This document shows, one piece after another, positions 17,702 through 27,592 of a stretch of 64,000 nucleotides of DNA. Within the stretch, counting starts at the first letter, position 1. Every line of letters begins with the position of its first letter. The DNA lies in the NCBI GenBank assembly GCA_034667525.1, contig JAXDJO010000032.1, positions 9,322 to 73,321 of the forward strand, written 5' to 3'. Made by a program: the position numbers and the translations under genes. The DNA comes from DATAPE01 sp034667525 (GTDB lineage Bacteria > Actinomycetota > CADDZG01 > WHSQ01). The notes beneath the pieces are model-generated. The model ran no database searches and was not told the DNA's origin. It saw only the letters and a list, made by a program, of their open reading frames with translations.

Positions 17702-19204
17702 TCAGCTCCTGGCTAGCCGGAGCCGGATCCCCGCCCATGCCGGGTCCGGCTGAGGGAAATCGGTGCGGAAGTGCACGCCACGCGACTCGCGTCTCAAAGA
17801 GGCGGCTCTCGCCATCAGGCGAGCCGTGATCGCTCCGGCACGGAGCTCCAGAGCTGCTCGGTCGGTAGTCAGAGGCAGGAGGGCGAAGTCTTCCAAGGAA
17901 TCGGCGACAAGCGAAAGCCGGGGCCCGTCGCGCTCGATCCCGAGCGCCTCCGTGCAGATCCGCCGCACCAGCTTCCAGGCCTCTGGAACTGATACGGAGG
18001 CCTCCTGTAGTTCCGGAGGCGAAGGCAACGACTTGATCCGACCGGCGCGTTGTCCTTCGATCGCCCGCGCCGCTCGACGAGCGAAAACCAGCGCTTCCGC
18101 GAGGGAGTTCCCAGCGAGGCGATTCGCTCCGTGCACACCTGTGTTGGCGCACTCACCTATCGCATAGAGGCGGGGGATCGAAGCGCGGCCGTCAAGATCC
18201 GTCTGCACCCCTCCCATGGAGTAGTGGGCGGCAGGGACGACCGGGATGAGATCGTGAAGCGGATCAACACCGAAAGAACGACAGGCCGCAACGACAGTTC
18301 CGAACTCCGACTCCAACACCTCGGCGGCCAGGTGCCTGCAATCCAGCCACGCCTTGCGCTGCCAGATCGCCCGGGCGACCACGTCACGAGGGGCCAGTTC
18401 GCCGTCCGAGTGATGGTCGAACAGGAAGCGGCGGCCCTCTGCATCAACCACAAAGGCGCCGGCCCCCCGCAAGGCCTCGGTAACCAACACTCGCTGCTGA
18501 CCGGAACCCAAAGCCAGAGCGGTGGGGTGGAACTGCACGAATTCGATGTCGGCAAGCCCGGCCCCCGCCTCCCACGCCAGCGCCCATCCATCACCGGTCG
18601 CTCCCGGTGGATTCGTCGTGGATGCGAAGAGACCGCCAACGCCCCCGGAGGCGAGCACCGTCGATGTCGCGCTGATCTCGATCAGTCCCTCATCGGTCAG
18701 CACCCAGCCGCCTGCACAGCGACCATCAACCACGGCGAGCTTGACGCAGGCTCCCTCGATCCGACGAATGCGATCCCCAGCCGCTTTTCGCAGCGTGTCC
18801 ATGATGGCGGCCCCTGTCGCATCGGCTGCGTGCGCCGAGCGCGCGACACTCTGGCCCCCTTCCCGTGCGAGGTGGAGCTCTCCTTTGCTCGTTCTATCGA
18901 ACGCGCAGCCCAGCTCGACCAACTCGAGGACGCACTCGGGGGCCTCGGAAGACAGCACCGCCACCGCGGAGGGGTCGGCGTGACCCGCGGCCACCCGGGA
19001 GGTGTCTTCAGCATGGAGCTGGGGCGAGTCGCCCGGCCCCAGAGCTGCGGCGACACCACCTTGGGCCCAGAACGAGGAGCCGCGCCCGCGCGATCCCTTG
19101 TCGACGACGAGCACGTCGGTCTCCTCCGGCAGGTGCAATGCCGCGAACAAGCCGGCAGCGCCCGCACCGATGATCAGAACGTCTGCGCGCATCCGCTCCG
19201 GCAT
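17702..19204 (-). CDS. nadB: L-aspartate oxidase
   Basis: 500 residues. FAD-dependent oxidation of aspartate to iminoaspartate, first step of de novo NAD synthesis. Rossmann motif GAGAAGLFAALHL at the N-terminus, SSFWAQGGVAAALG, and the C-terminal flavin-binding HGANRLAGNSLAEALVFARRAA. It is slightly shorter than E. coli NadB at the helical C-terminus. It begins next to the stop of the PaaG-like gene. Its partners nadA and nadC are 20 kb away. Confidence 0.92.
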   Translation of the reverse strand: MPERMRADVLIIGAGAAGLFAALHLPEETDVLVVDKGSRGRGSSFWAQGGVAAALGPGDSPQLHAEDTSRVAAGHADPSAVAVLSSEAPECVLELVELGCAFDRTSKGELHLAREGGQSVARSAHAADATGAAIMDTLRKAAGDRIRRIEGACVKLAVVDGRCAGGWVLTDEGLIEISATSTVLASGGVGGLFASTTNPPGATGDGWALAWEAGAGLADIEFVQFHPTALALGSGQQRVLVTEALRGAGAFVVDAEGRRFLFDHHSDGELAPRDVVARAIWQRKAWLDCRHLAAEVLESEFGTVVAACRSFGVDPLHDLIPVVPAAHYSMGGVQTDLDGRASIPRLYAIGECANTGVHGANRLAGNSLAEALVFARRAARAIEGQRAGRIKSLPSPPELQEASVSVPEAWKLVRRICTEALGIERDGPRLSLVADSLEDFALLPLTTDRAALELRAGAITARLMARAASLRRESRGVHFRTDFPQPDPAWAGIRLRLARS

Positions 19205-19205
19205 C

Positions 19206-19991
19206 TCACATCCCCCGGAATCTGGGAGGGCGCTTGGCCAAGAAAGCCAAAACTCCTTCGAGATGATCCGCGGTGTTGCCGGCGTCGGATTGCGCGTGAA
19301 CCTCGGCGTTCAGCTGATCGTCAAGGGTGGAGGTGGCTGCAGTCGCTAGCAGCGACTTGGTAAGAGCGAACGCGCGCGTCGGCCCCCTTGCCAGATCCTG
19401 CGCGAACTGCCTCCATTCGTCCTCGAATCCCCCGGCATCGACCACCTTGTTGACCAGCCCCAGCTCCAGAGCTTCTCGAGCGGAGATGGACGCGCCGGTG
19501 GTGGCAAGCTCCCACGCTTTCGCGGCTCCCACCATCCTCGTTAAGAACCAGATCCCGCCCGAATCCGGAACGAGACCCACCTTGACGAAGGCAAGCGCGA
19601 GCTTTGCATGCTCGGAGGCGATCCGGAAATCACACGCCAGTGCGATGCTGGCCCCGGCCCCCGCGGCCACCCCATTGAGTGCCGCCACCACCGGCTTCGG
19701 AGCACCCCTTATCGCCCGTACCAACGGGTTGTATCTATCGATCAACGTCTGGCCCAGTCTGGCAGAGACGCCGCGGTTGTAGTCCTCTGCCAGCGCTCCG
19801 AGATCCTCACCCGCGCAGAAGGCTCGACCCTTGCCCGTGAGGACTATGCAACGAACCTGATCATCGTCCGCCGCTGTCGCCATAGCTTCCAACAGCGCGT
19901 GCCCGAGGTCGTGGTCCAGCGCGTTCATTACCTCTGGGCGATCGAGCGTGAGAGTCGCAACACCTTCTTGTAGGGAATGCTCCAAAGTCAC
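19206..19991 (-). CDS. Enoyl-CoA hydratase/isomerase family, PaaG-like
   Basis: 261 residues from GTG 19991, just where the crotonase fold begins; the frame stays open upstream but only as a shadow of purF. Oxyanion-hole motifs CAGEDL and NGVAAGAGASIALACD are present. The two glutamates used by true hydratases are missing, and VGLVPDSGG carries an Asp (residue 143) at the position used by PaaG, the ring-epoxide isomerase of phenylacetate breakdown. A PaaG-like or other isomerase role is more likely than hydration. Same strand as purF (70-bp gap) and nadB (coupled). Confidence 0.82.
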   Translation of the reverse strand: MTLEHSLQEGVATLTLDRPEVMNALDHDLGHALLEAMATAADDDQVRCIVLTGKGRAFCAGEDLGALAEDYNRGVSARLGQTLIDRYNPLVRAIRGAPKPVVAALNGVAAGAGASIALACDFRIASEHAKLALAFVKVGLVPDSGGIWFLTRMVGAAKAWELATTGASISAREALELGLVNKVVDAGGFEDEWRQFAQDLARGPTRAFALTKSLLATAATSTLDDQLNAEVHAQSDAGNTADHLEGVLAFLAKRPPRFRGM

Positions 19992-20061
19992 GCGCCCAGC
20001 GTATAGCGGGGGGAGCGCACTGCCAGAGGCTCGCGTCGGGTCGAGGTCGCGCAAGCGTGAG

Positions 20062-21561
20062 CTAGCGGCGTTCCCTTCCCCGGTCCGCGGCAGGATCGGC
20101 GATGCTGCCGGAGCCAAAACTCTGCGGGTTTTCCAGGACATGCTTGTTCGCAAGCTCGTGGGCCGGTATCGGGATCGGGTATTTGGAAGAAAAGCATGCG
20201 GTGCAGAAGTTCTCCGGCGGGATCTCGGTGGCTCCGAGCATCCCCTCCATGGACAGATAGGAAAGGGAGTCGGCGCCAATATGCGCCCGGATCTGCTCGA
20301 TGTCCAAGCGCGCTCCGATGAGCTCATCCTGATCCGGCATGTCGATGCCGTAGAAACACGGCCACTTGATCGGCGGGGAGGAGATCCTCATGTGCACCTC
20401 GCGGGCACCCGCCTCACGGAGCATGGCAACTATCTGTTTGGTGGTGTTGCCGCGAACGATCGAATCGTCCACGACAACGAGCCTGCGTCCTGCGATGACT
20501 TCCCGCAGAGGGTTCAGCTTCATCCTTATGCCCTGCTGGCGCATGGCTTGTGTCGGCTGGATGAAGGTCCGGCCGACATAGCGATTCTTGACGAATCCCT
20601 CCCCGTAGGCGATTCCCGATCCTTGCGCGAATCCTTGGGCTGCTGGTACCCCACTGTCCGGGACCGGCACGACGAGCTCGGCGCGCGCCGGAGCTTCGGC
20701 GGCAAGCTGCTCCCCCATCCTGTAGCGGGTTGCATAAACGTTCTGTCCCATCAGCGTCGAGTCCGGCCTAGCGAAGTAGACGTGCTCGAACACGCAGGCT
20801 GCATGGTTGGGGGCAGCGAAGGAGCGGCTCTTGAGGCCATCGGGGCCCTCTCCATCGATCATGACGAATTCACCGGGCTCAACGTCCCGGATGAAGCGCG
20901 CTCCAAGGAGATCGAGAGCGCACGTTTCGGAAGCAAGTATCCAGCCCCGCTCGTCGGCCAAGCGGCCGATGCACAGCGGGCGGAATCCGTATGCGTCGCG
21001 CGCCCCGAAGACACGGCCCTCGTCCATCATCGTGAACGAGAAGGCGCCCTTCAAGGTGGGCAGAACCTGCATGATCGCCCGTTCGGTATCGCCGTCGTTG
21101 GCACGGGCTATCCGGGCAGCCACGAGGTCGGTATCGGAAGAAGATGATGGGAGCCTCGCAGCCGAAGGGGTGGGATCGCCACCAGCATCGGCGAGCGAGC
21201 GTTTCAACTCGAGCGTGTTCACGAGGTTGCCGTTGTGTGCAACTGCTATCTGCCCCGTGGCCGAGCTCTTGTAGGAAGGCTGCGCGTTCTCCCACGTTGT
21301 GGAGCCCGTAGTTGAGTACCTCACGTGACCGATCGCGAGATGGCCGCGGAGACTTCCGAGCACGGTTTCATCGAATACCTGGGCGACGAGGCCCAGTTCC
21401 TTGTAAACGACGACGGTGCCGCCGTCGGAGATGGCAATGCCTGCGGATTCCTGTCCGCGATGTTGCAACGCGTACAAGGCGTAGTAGGTGAGGCGCCCCA
21501 CATCCTCGGTGGGGGCATAGATCGCGACTACTCCACAGGCATCGCGCGCTTCCCCACTCAT
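20062..21561 (-). CDS. purF: Amidophosphoribosyltransferase
   Basis: 499 residues. First committed purine step (PRPP to phosphoribosylamine). The glutaminase nucleophile is Cys9 after a short propeptide (SGEARDA-CGVVAIY), with HRGQESAGIA and AHNGNLVN. The PRTase domain has the PRPP loop VVVDDSIVRGNTT. Cys residues in PPIKWPCFYGID and ENFCTACF suggest the Bacillus-type enzyme with an Fe-S cluster. Start overlaps purL by 4 bp. Confidence 0.95.
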   Translation of the reverse strand: MSGEARDACGVVAIYAPTEDVGRLTYYALYALQHRGQESAGIAISDGGTVVVYKELGLVAQVFDETVLGSLRGHLAIGHVRYSTTGSTTWENAQPSYKSSATGQIAVAHNGNLVNTLELKRSLADAGGDPTPSAARLPSSSSDTDLVAARIARANDGDTERAIMQVLPTLKGAFSFTMMDEGRVFGARDAYGFRPLCIGRLADERGWILASETCALDLLGARFIRDVEPGEFVMIDGEGPDGLKSRSFAAPNHAACVFEHVYFARPDSTLMGQNVYATRYRMGEQLAAEAPARAELVVPVPDSGVPAAQGFAQGSGIAYGEGFVKNRYVGRTFIQPTQAMRQQGIRMKLNPLREVIAGRRLVVVDDSIVRGNTTKQIVAMLREAGAREVHMRISSPPIKWPCFYGIDMPDQDELIGARLDIEQIRAHIGADSLSYLSMEGMLGATEIPPENFCTACFSSKYPIPIPAHELANKHVLENPQSFGSGSIADPAADRGRERR

Positions 21562-23771
21562 CGGTCCATGCTAGCGGAGAGAATCTGGGGCAGAGTGTCT
21601 TCGAACACCCGCTCCACATCGTCCAACATCAACGCAAAGGGACCGAAGTCAAGGGTTCCGCCCCCCACTACTCCGATCACCCGAACGGGAACCCGATACT
21701 CCGCCGCCAGCTGAACGAGGTCTTCCACGTGATGCTCGGGGCAGGACGCGATGACCCGCGACGGCGACTCGGAGAACAGCGCGGCATGTAACTCCCCTCC
21801 CGGCGAGATGTCGGAGAGGTCGACGCTGAAGCCGCGATGTCCCGCGAGAGCGCACTCGGCCAGGGCGACGGCCGCACCGCCTTGAGACAGGTCGTGGCAG
21901 GAAACGAGCAGCCCTGCATCGGCGGCGCGGTGCAATAGCAGGTGCAGGTTGTGCTCGCCCTCGAGGTCGAGCTTCGGGGGCCTGCCGGCAACTACGCCGA
22001 ACATGACCTTGGCGTATTCGCTGCCCCCTAGATCCCCGGGATCGGTCGACCCGAACATCACGATCTGGTGACCGTCCCGGCCGAACGCCGTACCCACGGC
22101 CGAGTGGAAGGATTCGAGCACGCCCAGCATGCCGATCACCGGCGTGGGGAAGACGGCGCGCCCGGCGGTCTCGTTATAGAACGACACATTGCCCCCGGTC
22201 ACCGGAGTGGAAAAGGCTGCACACGCATCGGAGATACCCCGCACGACTTCCGTGAACTGCCACATCACCGCAGGGTCTTCGGGGTTGCCGAAGTTGAGGC
22301 AGTTCGTGATGGCCACGGGAAGCGCACCCACGGCGGCTACATTGCGCGCCGCTTCCGCGACCGCCAGAAGAGCGCCTTGATAGGGATCGAGGTAGCAAAA
22401 ACGCCCAGGGCCATCGGTGCTGATCGCCACTGCGGTCTCGCGGTCGGGCAGGCGGATGACCGCAGCATCGCCTCCGGGGGGACCGATCGTCCCCAGGAAG
22501 ATCATGTGGTCGTACTGCCGCCATAGCCATCTCTTCGAAGCGATCGCAGGCGAGGCCAGCACGCTCATCACCGCTGCTGCCAGATCGTCCGGAGGTCCTC
22601 CACCGTGAGGGCTCTTCTGCAGCTCGTCCAGCCACTCCGGGCGCCGCCGGTTGCGGTCAAGAAGGGGAGCTTGCTCCGTGAGCGCACCCACCGGGATATC
22701 GGCGACGGTCTCGCCCTGCATCTCCACCTCGAGTTTGCCGGTGGCGGTGACCTCTCCGATGACCTCCGCGCTCACGCCCCAGTGGGCGCAGACCGCCAGG
22801 GCATCGGTCACGAGATGGGGTTCGACTACCGCAAGCATCCTTTCCTGGGACTCCGAGATCATGATCTCGAACGGCTCCATCGCCTGCTGTCGCAGATGAA
22901 CATGGTCCGCGTGGAGATGCATCCCGCTGCCCGCCTTATCGGCCATCTCGGATGCGGGGCAGGTGATCCCGCCGGCGCCGAGATCCTGGATCCCCACCAG
23001 AAGATCGCGCCTAATGAGCTCGAGCGATGCTTCGATGAGCAGCTTCCCGCTGAAGGGATCACCCACCTGCACGGACGGACGCTTGTCATCCGATCCTTCG
23101 TCGAAGCCGGCAGAGGCCAGCACGCTGGCTCCGCCGATCCCGTCGCGTCCCGTCGAGGCTCCGAACAGAAGCACCTTGTTGCCGGCACCAGATGCTCGCC
23201 CCTGCATCAGCTTGTACTCCACGATCCCCAGACAAGCGACGTTCACAAGGGGATTGTCGGCGTAGCAATCCTCGAAGCCAGTCTCGCCGCCGACGGTAGG
23301 AACGCCGATGGAATTGCCATAAGACGAGATCCCACGCGCGACTCCGTCCACCAAGAAGCGAGTCGGGGCATCGCCCAGTTCGCCGAAGCGCAGCGAATCC
23401 ATCAATGCGATGGGGCGGGCCCCCATTGAGACGATGTCGCGGATGATCCCTCCAACTCCCGTAGCGGCGCCGTTGAATGGCTCCACGAAAGACGGGTGGT
23501 TGTGGGATTCCGCCTTCCAGGCGACCGCAACGCCTGGAGCGACCTCGACGATGCCTGCTCCCTCCCCGGGCCCCACGAGGATCCGATCCCCGGTCGACGG
23601 CATCTTCTTGAGGTGCAAGCGACTCGATTTGTAGGAACAGTGCTCGCTCCACATGACAGAAAACATCGCCAGCTCGGCGTGGGTCGGCTCACGTTGGAGC
23701 TCCGAGCGGATCTGCTGAAATTCCTCGTCGGTCAGCCCCAGCTCGCGATGCAGGGAGAGCGCTGTGGTCAC
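21558..23771 (-). CDS. purL: Phosphoribosylformylglycinamidine synthase subunit PurL
   Basis: 737 residues, the usual size of the small (Bacillus-type) PurL that works with PurQ and PurS. Two AIR-synthase-like halves; ATP-binding and substrate motifs HNHPSFVEPFNGAATGVGG, GETGFEDCY and LLVSCHDLSQGG. The GTG start overlaps the purQ stop by 4 bp, giving the order purS-purQ-purL-purF in one coupled unit. Confidence 0.95.
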   Translation of the reverse strand: MTTALSLHRELGLTDEEFQQIRSELQREPTHAELAMFSVMWSEHCSYKSSRLHLKKMPSTGDRILVGPGEGAGIVEVAPGVAVAWKAESHNHPSFVEPFNGAATGVGGIIRDIVSMGARPIALMDSLRFGELGDAPTRFLVDGVARGISSYGNSIGVPTVGGETGFEDCYADNPLVNVACLGIVEYKLMQGRASGAGNKVLLFGASTGRDGIGGASVLASAGFDEGSDDKRPSVQVGDPFSGKLLIEASLELIRRDLLVGIQDLGAGGITCPASEMADKAGSGMHLHADHVHLRQQAMEPFEIMISESQERMLAVVEPHLVTDALAVCAHWGVSAEVIGEVTATGKLEVEMQGETVADIPVGALTEQAPLLDRNRRRPEWLDELQKSPHGGGPPDDLAAAVMSVLASPAIASKRWLWRQYDHMIFLGTIGPPGGDAAVIRLPDRETAVAISTDGPGRFCYLDPYQGALLAVAEAARNVAAVGALPVAITNCLNFGNPEDPAVMWQFTEVVRGISDACAAFSTPVTGGNVSFYNETAGRAVFPTPVIGMLGVLESFHSAVGTAFGRDGHQIVMFGSTDPGDLGGSEYAKVMFGVVAGRPPKLDLEGEHNLHLLLHRAADAGLLVSCHDLSQGGAAVALAECALAGHRGFSVDLSDISPGGELHAALFSESPSRVIASCPEHHVEDLVQLAAEYRVPVRVIGVVGGGTLDFGPFALMLDDVERVFEDTLPQILSASMDR

Positions 23772-24442
23772 GCGGCGAAGCGCTGGGCATGATCGAGCAT
23801 GGCGCGAAGGATGACCCGTCCGTCTTCCGAACCCAGCACCGACTCACACGCGCGCTCTGGGTGCGGCATCAATCCAAGGACGTTGCCCGCGGGATTACAG
23901 AGACCTGCCACCGACCCCAGGGATCCGTTCGGGTTGTCGGCGTAGCGCAGAACGATCTGGCCGTTGTCGTGCAGCCGCTGGAATGTCTCAGGCTCGCAGT
24001 ACCAGTTGCCGTCGAAATGATTTATCGGGATCCGCAGCACATCGCCGGTCTGCGTCCTACAGGTGAAGGGCGTGTCTGCATTCTCTACACGAACGTCCGT
24101 CCACTCGCACAGGAACTTCAAGCCCGCGTTCTTCCGAAGAGCACCCGGCAACATGCCGGCCTCACAAAGGATCTGAAACCCGTTGCAGATCCCAAGCACC
24201 AATCCGCCCGATTCTGCATGCTTCCTCACGGCATCCATCACCGGCGAGAAGCGAGCGATCGCCCCTGCTCGAAGGTAATCCCCGTGGGCGAAGCCGCCGG
24301 GGAGGATCACCACGTCGACGTCCGGTAACGCACTTTCGGTATGCCACACCATCGCCGTTGAGGCCCCTAGCCCAGACAGCGCCCGCCTACAGTCCTGTTC
24401 GCAATTAGATCCAGGAAACACCACGATGCCGGCTGAAGTCAT
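23768..24442 (-). CDS. purQ: Phosphoribosylformylglycinamidine synthase subunit PurQ
   Basis: 224 residues from ATG 24442 (MTSAGIVVFPGSNCEQD), the family start; the frame is open for 18 more codons. Class I glutamine amidotransferase supplying ammonia to PurL. Nucleophile Cys in GICNGFQILCE, oxyanion PGGFAHGDYLR, and His/Glu in MPHPER. It overlaps purS by 4 bp and purL by 4 bp. Confidence 0.95.
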   Translation of the reverse strand: MTSAGIVVFPGSNCEQDCRRALSGLGASTAMVWHTESALPDVDVVILPGGFAHGDYLRAGAIARFSPVMDAVRKHAESGGLVLGICNGFQILCEAGMLPGALRKNAGLKFLCEWTDVRVENADTPFTCRTQTGDVLRIPINHFDGNWYCEPETFQRLHDNGQIVLRYADNPNGSLGSVAGLCNPAGNVLGLMPHPERACESVLGSEDGRVILRAMLDHAQRFAA

Positions 24443-24684
24443 CGGATCGTCACTTCGTACGACTCGATCACCGGATTCGCCAGGAGTTTGTCGCACATCT
24501 CCACAACTCGCTGGCGCGCTTCGCTCTCGTTCGCAGCCTCCAGCTGAAGCTCTATTCGCTTTCCAACCCGTACATCATGAACGCCGGTGTACCCCAGCAC
24601 CGGAAGCGCACCCTCGATCGTTTGACCCTGAGGGTCGGCGACGCCCGGCTTCGGCATCACGCTTACCAGTGCAGTGAACGCCAT
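24439..24684 (-). CDS. purS: Phosphoribosylformylglycinamidine synthase subunit PurS
   Basis: 81 residues (MAFTALVSVMPKPGVADPQG), full length for PurS, which dimerises and bridges PurL and PurQ. GVHDVRVGKRIEL is typical. Its ATG overlaps the stop of the upstream membrane-protein gene by one base (TGATG). Confidence 0.92.
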   Translation of the reverse strand: MAFTALVSVMPKPGVADPQGQTIEGALPVLGYTGVHDVRVGKRIELQLEAANESEARQRVVEMCDKLLANPVIESYEVTIR

Positions 24685-25436
24685 CACGAACCTCCGGTGG
24701 CGACGGCGGCCACGAGGGCCCCACCCGCGACCACCGCTATACAGACTGCCGCCGCGACTGTCAGGAGAGCAACGTGGGCCGCGCTCATTTCCGTAGCCAC
24801 CTGATTGCCTCGAACGAACAGGTATAGCGACCACAACGCCATAAGAACCGCCAGCGCGATCGATAGCGACGCCCACGCAGCGGACAGTGAATCCGCGAAA
24901 CGTGCATCCGTGAACGACGCTCGGCCCGCGATCGTCAGGTCCAACGGCAGCAGTACGAAGAGCGCGAACACCTGAGGGAGGCACGAGCCGCCCCACACCA
25001 ATCGAAGATCGCTGCCCCTGGCGTCTCCGCCGAGGGCCCGGGCGCTCCTGGGACCCGCTAACGACCACAGCGCCTGGCCCAGCAAGCCCAGCAGGGCCCC
25101 CACCGCCACGGCGGCAACCAGATACGACCAGCGAAAGCTGGGCCCGGCCACCTGCCGCAGACCGAGAGCACTTCCCAGCTTGAGCCACAGGAGCATCGCT
25201 CCGGCGCCACCCACTGCCGCAAGCACTGCCGGAGCCACTCCCTCGGCGGGCCTCCGCCCGGCGCGCTCCCGGCGGATCGAAGCGCGCATCGCGCCGCGGA
25301 AACCCCGCTGTGGGGAGACGAGGACCGATCGCAGTGTGGCACCCAGATCGGATGACGAACGGATGCGGTCGGTTCTGGCAGCGCCTCCCGGTCTTGGCGG
25401 GGCGCTCGTAGTCAACCCGAGACCTCTGTACTCCAC
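24684..25436 (-). CDS. Multi-pass membrane protein inside the purine operon
   Basis: Up to 250 residues. A basic N-terminal part (about 1-65) with LGATLRSVLVSPQRGF, reminiscent of YIP1-type proteins, then about five hydrophobic helices (about 68-90, 104-126, 150-170, 186-208, 222-244). The start is uncertain: ATG-frame codon 25436 overlaps purC by 25 bp, and later starts exist. Being wedged between purC and purS with a one-base overlap suggests co-translation. The function is unknown; a nucleobase transporter is not indicated by any motif. Confidence 0.65.
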   Translation of the reverse strand: MEYRGLGLTTSAPPRPGGAARTDRIRSSSDLGATLRSVLVSPQRGFRGAMRASIRRERAGRRPAEGVAPAVLAAVGGAGAMLLWLKLGSALGLRQVAGPSFRWSYLVAAVAVGALLGLLGQALWSLAGPRSARALGGDARGSDLRLVWGGSCLPQVFALFVLLPLDLTIAGRASFTDARFADSLSAAWASLSIALAVLMALWSLYLFVRGNQVATEMSAAHVALLTVAAAVCIAVVAGGALVAAVATGGS

Positions 25437-26293
25437 GAGTCGAAAGAACGCCCGGTGATGCGCTCGTATGCGTCTATATAGCGCGCGCTCGTCGCGGCCA
25501 CTACATCCGCCGGGAGCTGCGGGGGTGGTGGGGAATGATCCCAGCCCGAGGAATCGAGCCAGTCGCGCACGTACTGTTTGTCGAACGACGGCTGCGAGCG
25601 ACCGGGAGAGAATCCGTCCAGCGGCCAGAAACGGCTGGAATCGGGTGTCAAGACTTCATCGATGAGGATGACCTCTTCACCGAAGATCCCAAATTCGAAT
25701 TTTGTGTCCGCAATGATGACCCCGCGTTCTGCGGCCAATTCGGCGGCTCTCGTGTAGATCGCAAGGGCGTGCCCGCGGGCCGTCTCGTACACCTTCGGAC
25801 CTGCGATCTCCGCCGCCTGCAGCTCCGTGATGTTCTCGTCATGGCCGGTGGTCGCCTTCGTTGCCGGGGTCAAGATCGGATGCGGCAGAGGGGAGGATTC
25901 GTTCAGCCCTGGAGGCAGCTCGTGGCCGCACACACTTCCGGAAGCTTGATATTCCTTCCACCCGGAACCCGACAGATACCCACGCACCACGAACTCCAAG
26001 GGGATGGGCTCGGCTCGCTTGCACAACATCGAGCGGCCCGGCAGATCGTCCATGCCCACATCCGGCAGGTCGGCGGCGCGCACCGACAGCAGGTGGTTCT
26101 CACAGATGTCGTGGGTGAGCTCCAGCCAGTGATGGGATAGTGCGGTCAGCACCTTTCCCTTGTCGGGGATGGGCTGAGGCAATACCACGTCGTAGGCGCT
26201 GATTCGATCTGTGGCCACGAGCAAAAGGCGCCCTTCATCGATCGCAAAAAGCTCGCGAACCTTGCCCGACCCAACGTGACGGATATCTGGCAC
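25412..26293 (-). CDS. purC: SAICAR synthase
   Basis: 293 residues, the longer (yeast/actinobacterial) type. It joins aspartate to CAIR. Motifs GSGKVRELF, DRISAYDVVLP, FVVRGYLSGSGWKEY, LTPATKATTGHDENI and IADTKFEFG are all present, as is a DEVLTPDSSRFWP block. It starts one base after the purB stop. Confidence 0.95.
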   Translation of the reverse strand: MPDIRHVGSGKVRELFAIDEGRLLLVATDRISAYDVVLPQPIPDKGKVLTALSHHWLELTHDICENHLLSVRAADLPDVGMDDLPGRSMLCKRAEPIPLEFVVRGYLSGSGWKEYQASGSVCGHELPPGLNESSPLPHPILTPATKATTGHDENITELQAAEIAGPKVYETARGHALAIYTRAAELAAERGVIIADTKFEFGIFGEEVILIDEVLTPDSSRFWPLDGFSPGRSQPSFDKQYVRDWLDSSGWDHSPPPPQLPADVVAATSARYIDAYERITGRSFDSWSTEVSG

Positions 26294-27592
26294 TTAAAGA
26301 GCCTCCAACCTGTCGAAGATGACCGCGCTGTTCTCAAGATAGCGCGCAGGATCGAAGCATCCTTCGATTTCAGCTGGATCGAGGTGCTCGGTCACCTCGG
26401 GATCCGATTTCAGGAGCTCGAGAAGGGGCCGCTCCTGGTCCCACGCGGCCATGGCGTTGCGTTGAACCACGGCGTAGGCCTCCTCACGTTGCAGAGTGCC
26501 CGCGGCAAGCAGAGCCGACAGCACCGTTTGGGAATGCACCAGACCCCACGAGGAATCCAAGTTGCGCTGCATCCGCTCGGGATAGACGGTCATCCCCTCG
26601 ATAACCCAGCGCATCCTGTCCAGCATGTAGTCCAGAAGGATGCAGGCGTCGGGGAAGGTGACCCGCTCGACGGAAGAGTGAGAGATGTCCCGCTCGTGCC
26701 ACAGCGCCACGTTCTCGAATCCTGTTTGGGCGTAGCCCCGCAGGAGACGCGCAAGGCCGGAGATCCGCTCGCACACCACCGGGTTGCGCTTGTGAGGCAT
26801 GGCCGATGAACCCTTCTGGCCCTCGCTGAAAGGCTCCTGCACCTCGCGCACCTCGGTGCGCTGGAGATGCCGGAGCTCTTGGGCGAACCGCTCCAGTGAC
26901 GCTCCGGTGATGGCGATGGCCGCCAGCAGCTCGGCGTGCCGGTCCCGGGGCACGACCTGGGTCGCCGCGTCTTCGACCGCCAGCCCGAGCCGATCGCACA
27001 CGTAGGCCTCGATCTCGGGGCTCAGCTGCGAATATGTACCCACCGCGCCCGAGAGCTTTCCCACGGCAACCTGGTCGCGGGCGGCCCGGAGCCGGTCGCG
27101 GTCGCGGGCCAGCTCAAACGTCCACCCCGCCAGCTTGAGCCCGAAAGTAGTCGGCTCTGCGTGCACTCCGTGGGTGCGCCCCGCCATCAGCGTCGCCCGG
27201 TGCTCGAAGGCTCTGCGGCGCACCACCTCCGTCAAACGCCCGATCTCCTCGACCAGCAGGTCGCCCGCATCCCTCAGGGCCACCGCCGTGGCGGTGTCGA
27301 CCACATCCGAGGAGGTCAAGCCGTAATGAAGGTGACGGCCGGCCCCGCCCACGTTCTCGCGAACGTTCTCGACGAAGGCCACCACGTCGTGGTGGCGTAC
27401 TGCTTCGATCTCGGCGATGCGAGCGACGTCGAAGCTGGCTCCTTCTTTGATCGCGCTCAGATCCTCGATCGGCACATCGCCCGTGCGGGCGCGGGCTTCG
27501 ACGGCAAGCAATTCGACCTCGAGCCACCGGCCGAACTTCGATCTCTCCGAGAAGATGGCGGCCATCTCTTCACGGCTGTAGCGAGGTATCAC
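26294..27592 (-). CDS. purB: Adenylosuccinate lyase
   Basis: 432 residues. It acts twice in purine synthesis (SAICAR to AICAR, adenylosuccinate to AMP). Fumarase-superfamily signature GSSAMPHKRNPV; catalytic His in TSSDVVDTA and AGRTHGVHAEP regions. The GTG start lies exactly 6 nt after a TAGGAT -10-like hexamer, so the mRNA is probably leaderless. It is divergent from the methyltransferase gene only 22 bp away. Confidence 0.95.
   Translation of the reverse strand: MIPRYSREEMAAIFSERSKFGRWLEVELLAVEARARTGDVPIEDLSAIKEGASFDVARIAEIEAVRHHDVVAFVENVRENVGGAGRHLHYGLTSSDVVDTATAVALRDAGDLLVEEIGRLTEVVRRRAFEHRATLMAGRTHGVHAEPTTFGLKLAGWTFELARDRDRLRAARDQVAVGKLSGAVGTYSQLSPEIEAYVCDRLGLAVEDAATQVVPRDRHAELLAAIAITGASLERFAQELRHLQRTEVREVQEPFSEGQKGSSAMPHKRNPVVCERISGLARLLRGYAQTGFENVALWHERDISHSSVERVTFPDACILLDYMLDRMRWVIEGMTVYPERMQRNLDSSWGLVHSQTVLSALLAAGTLQREEAYAVVQRNAMAAWDQERPLLELLKSDPEVTEHLDPAEIEGCFDPARYLENSAVIFDRLEAL

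Noticed and set aside
20000..20327. N-terminal extension of the PaaG-like ORF
   Set aside because: Lies antiparallel-free inside purF on the same strand in another frame, low-complexity Arg/Ser/Pro sequence; the crotonase fold starts at 19991.
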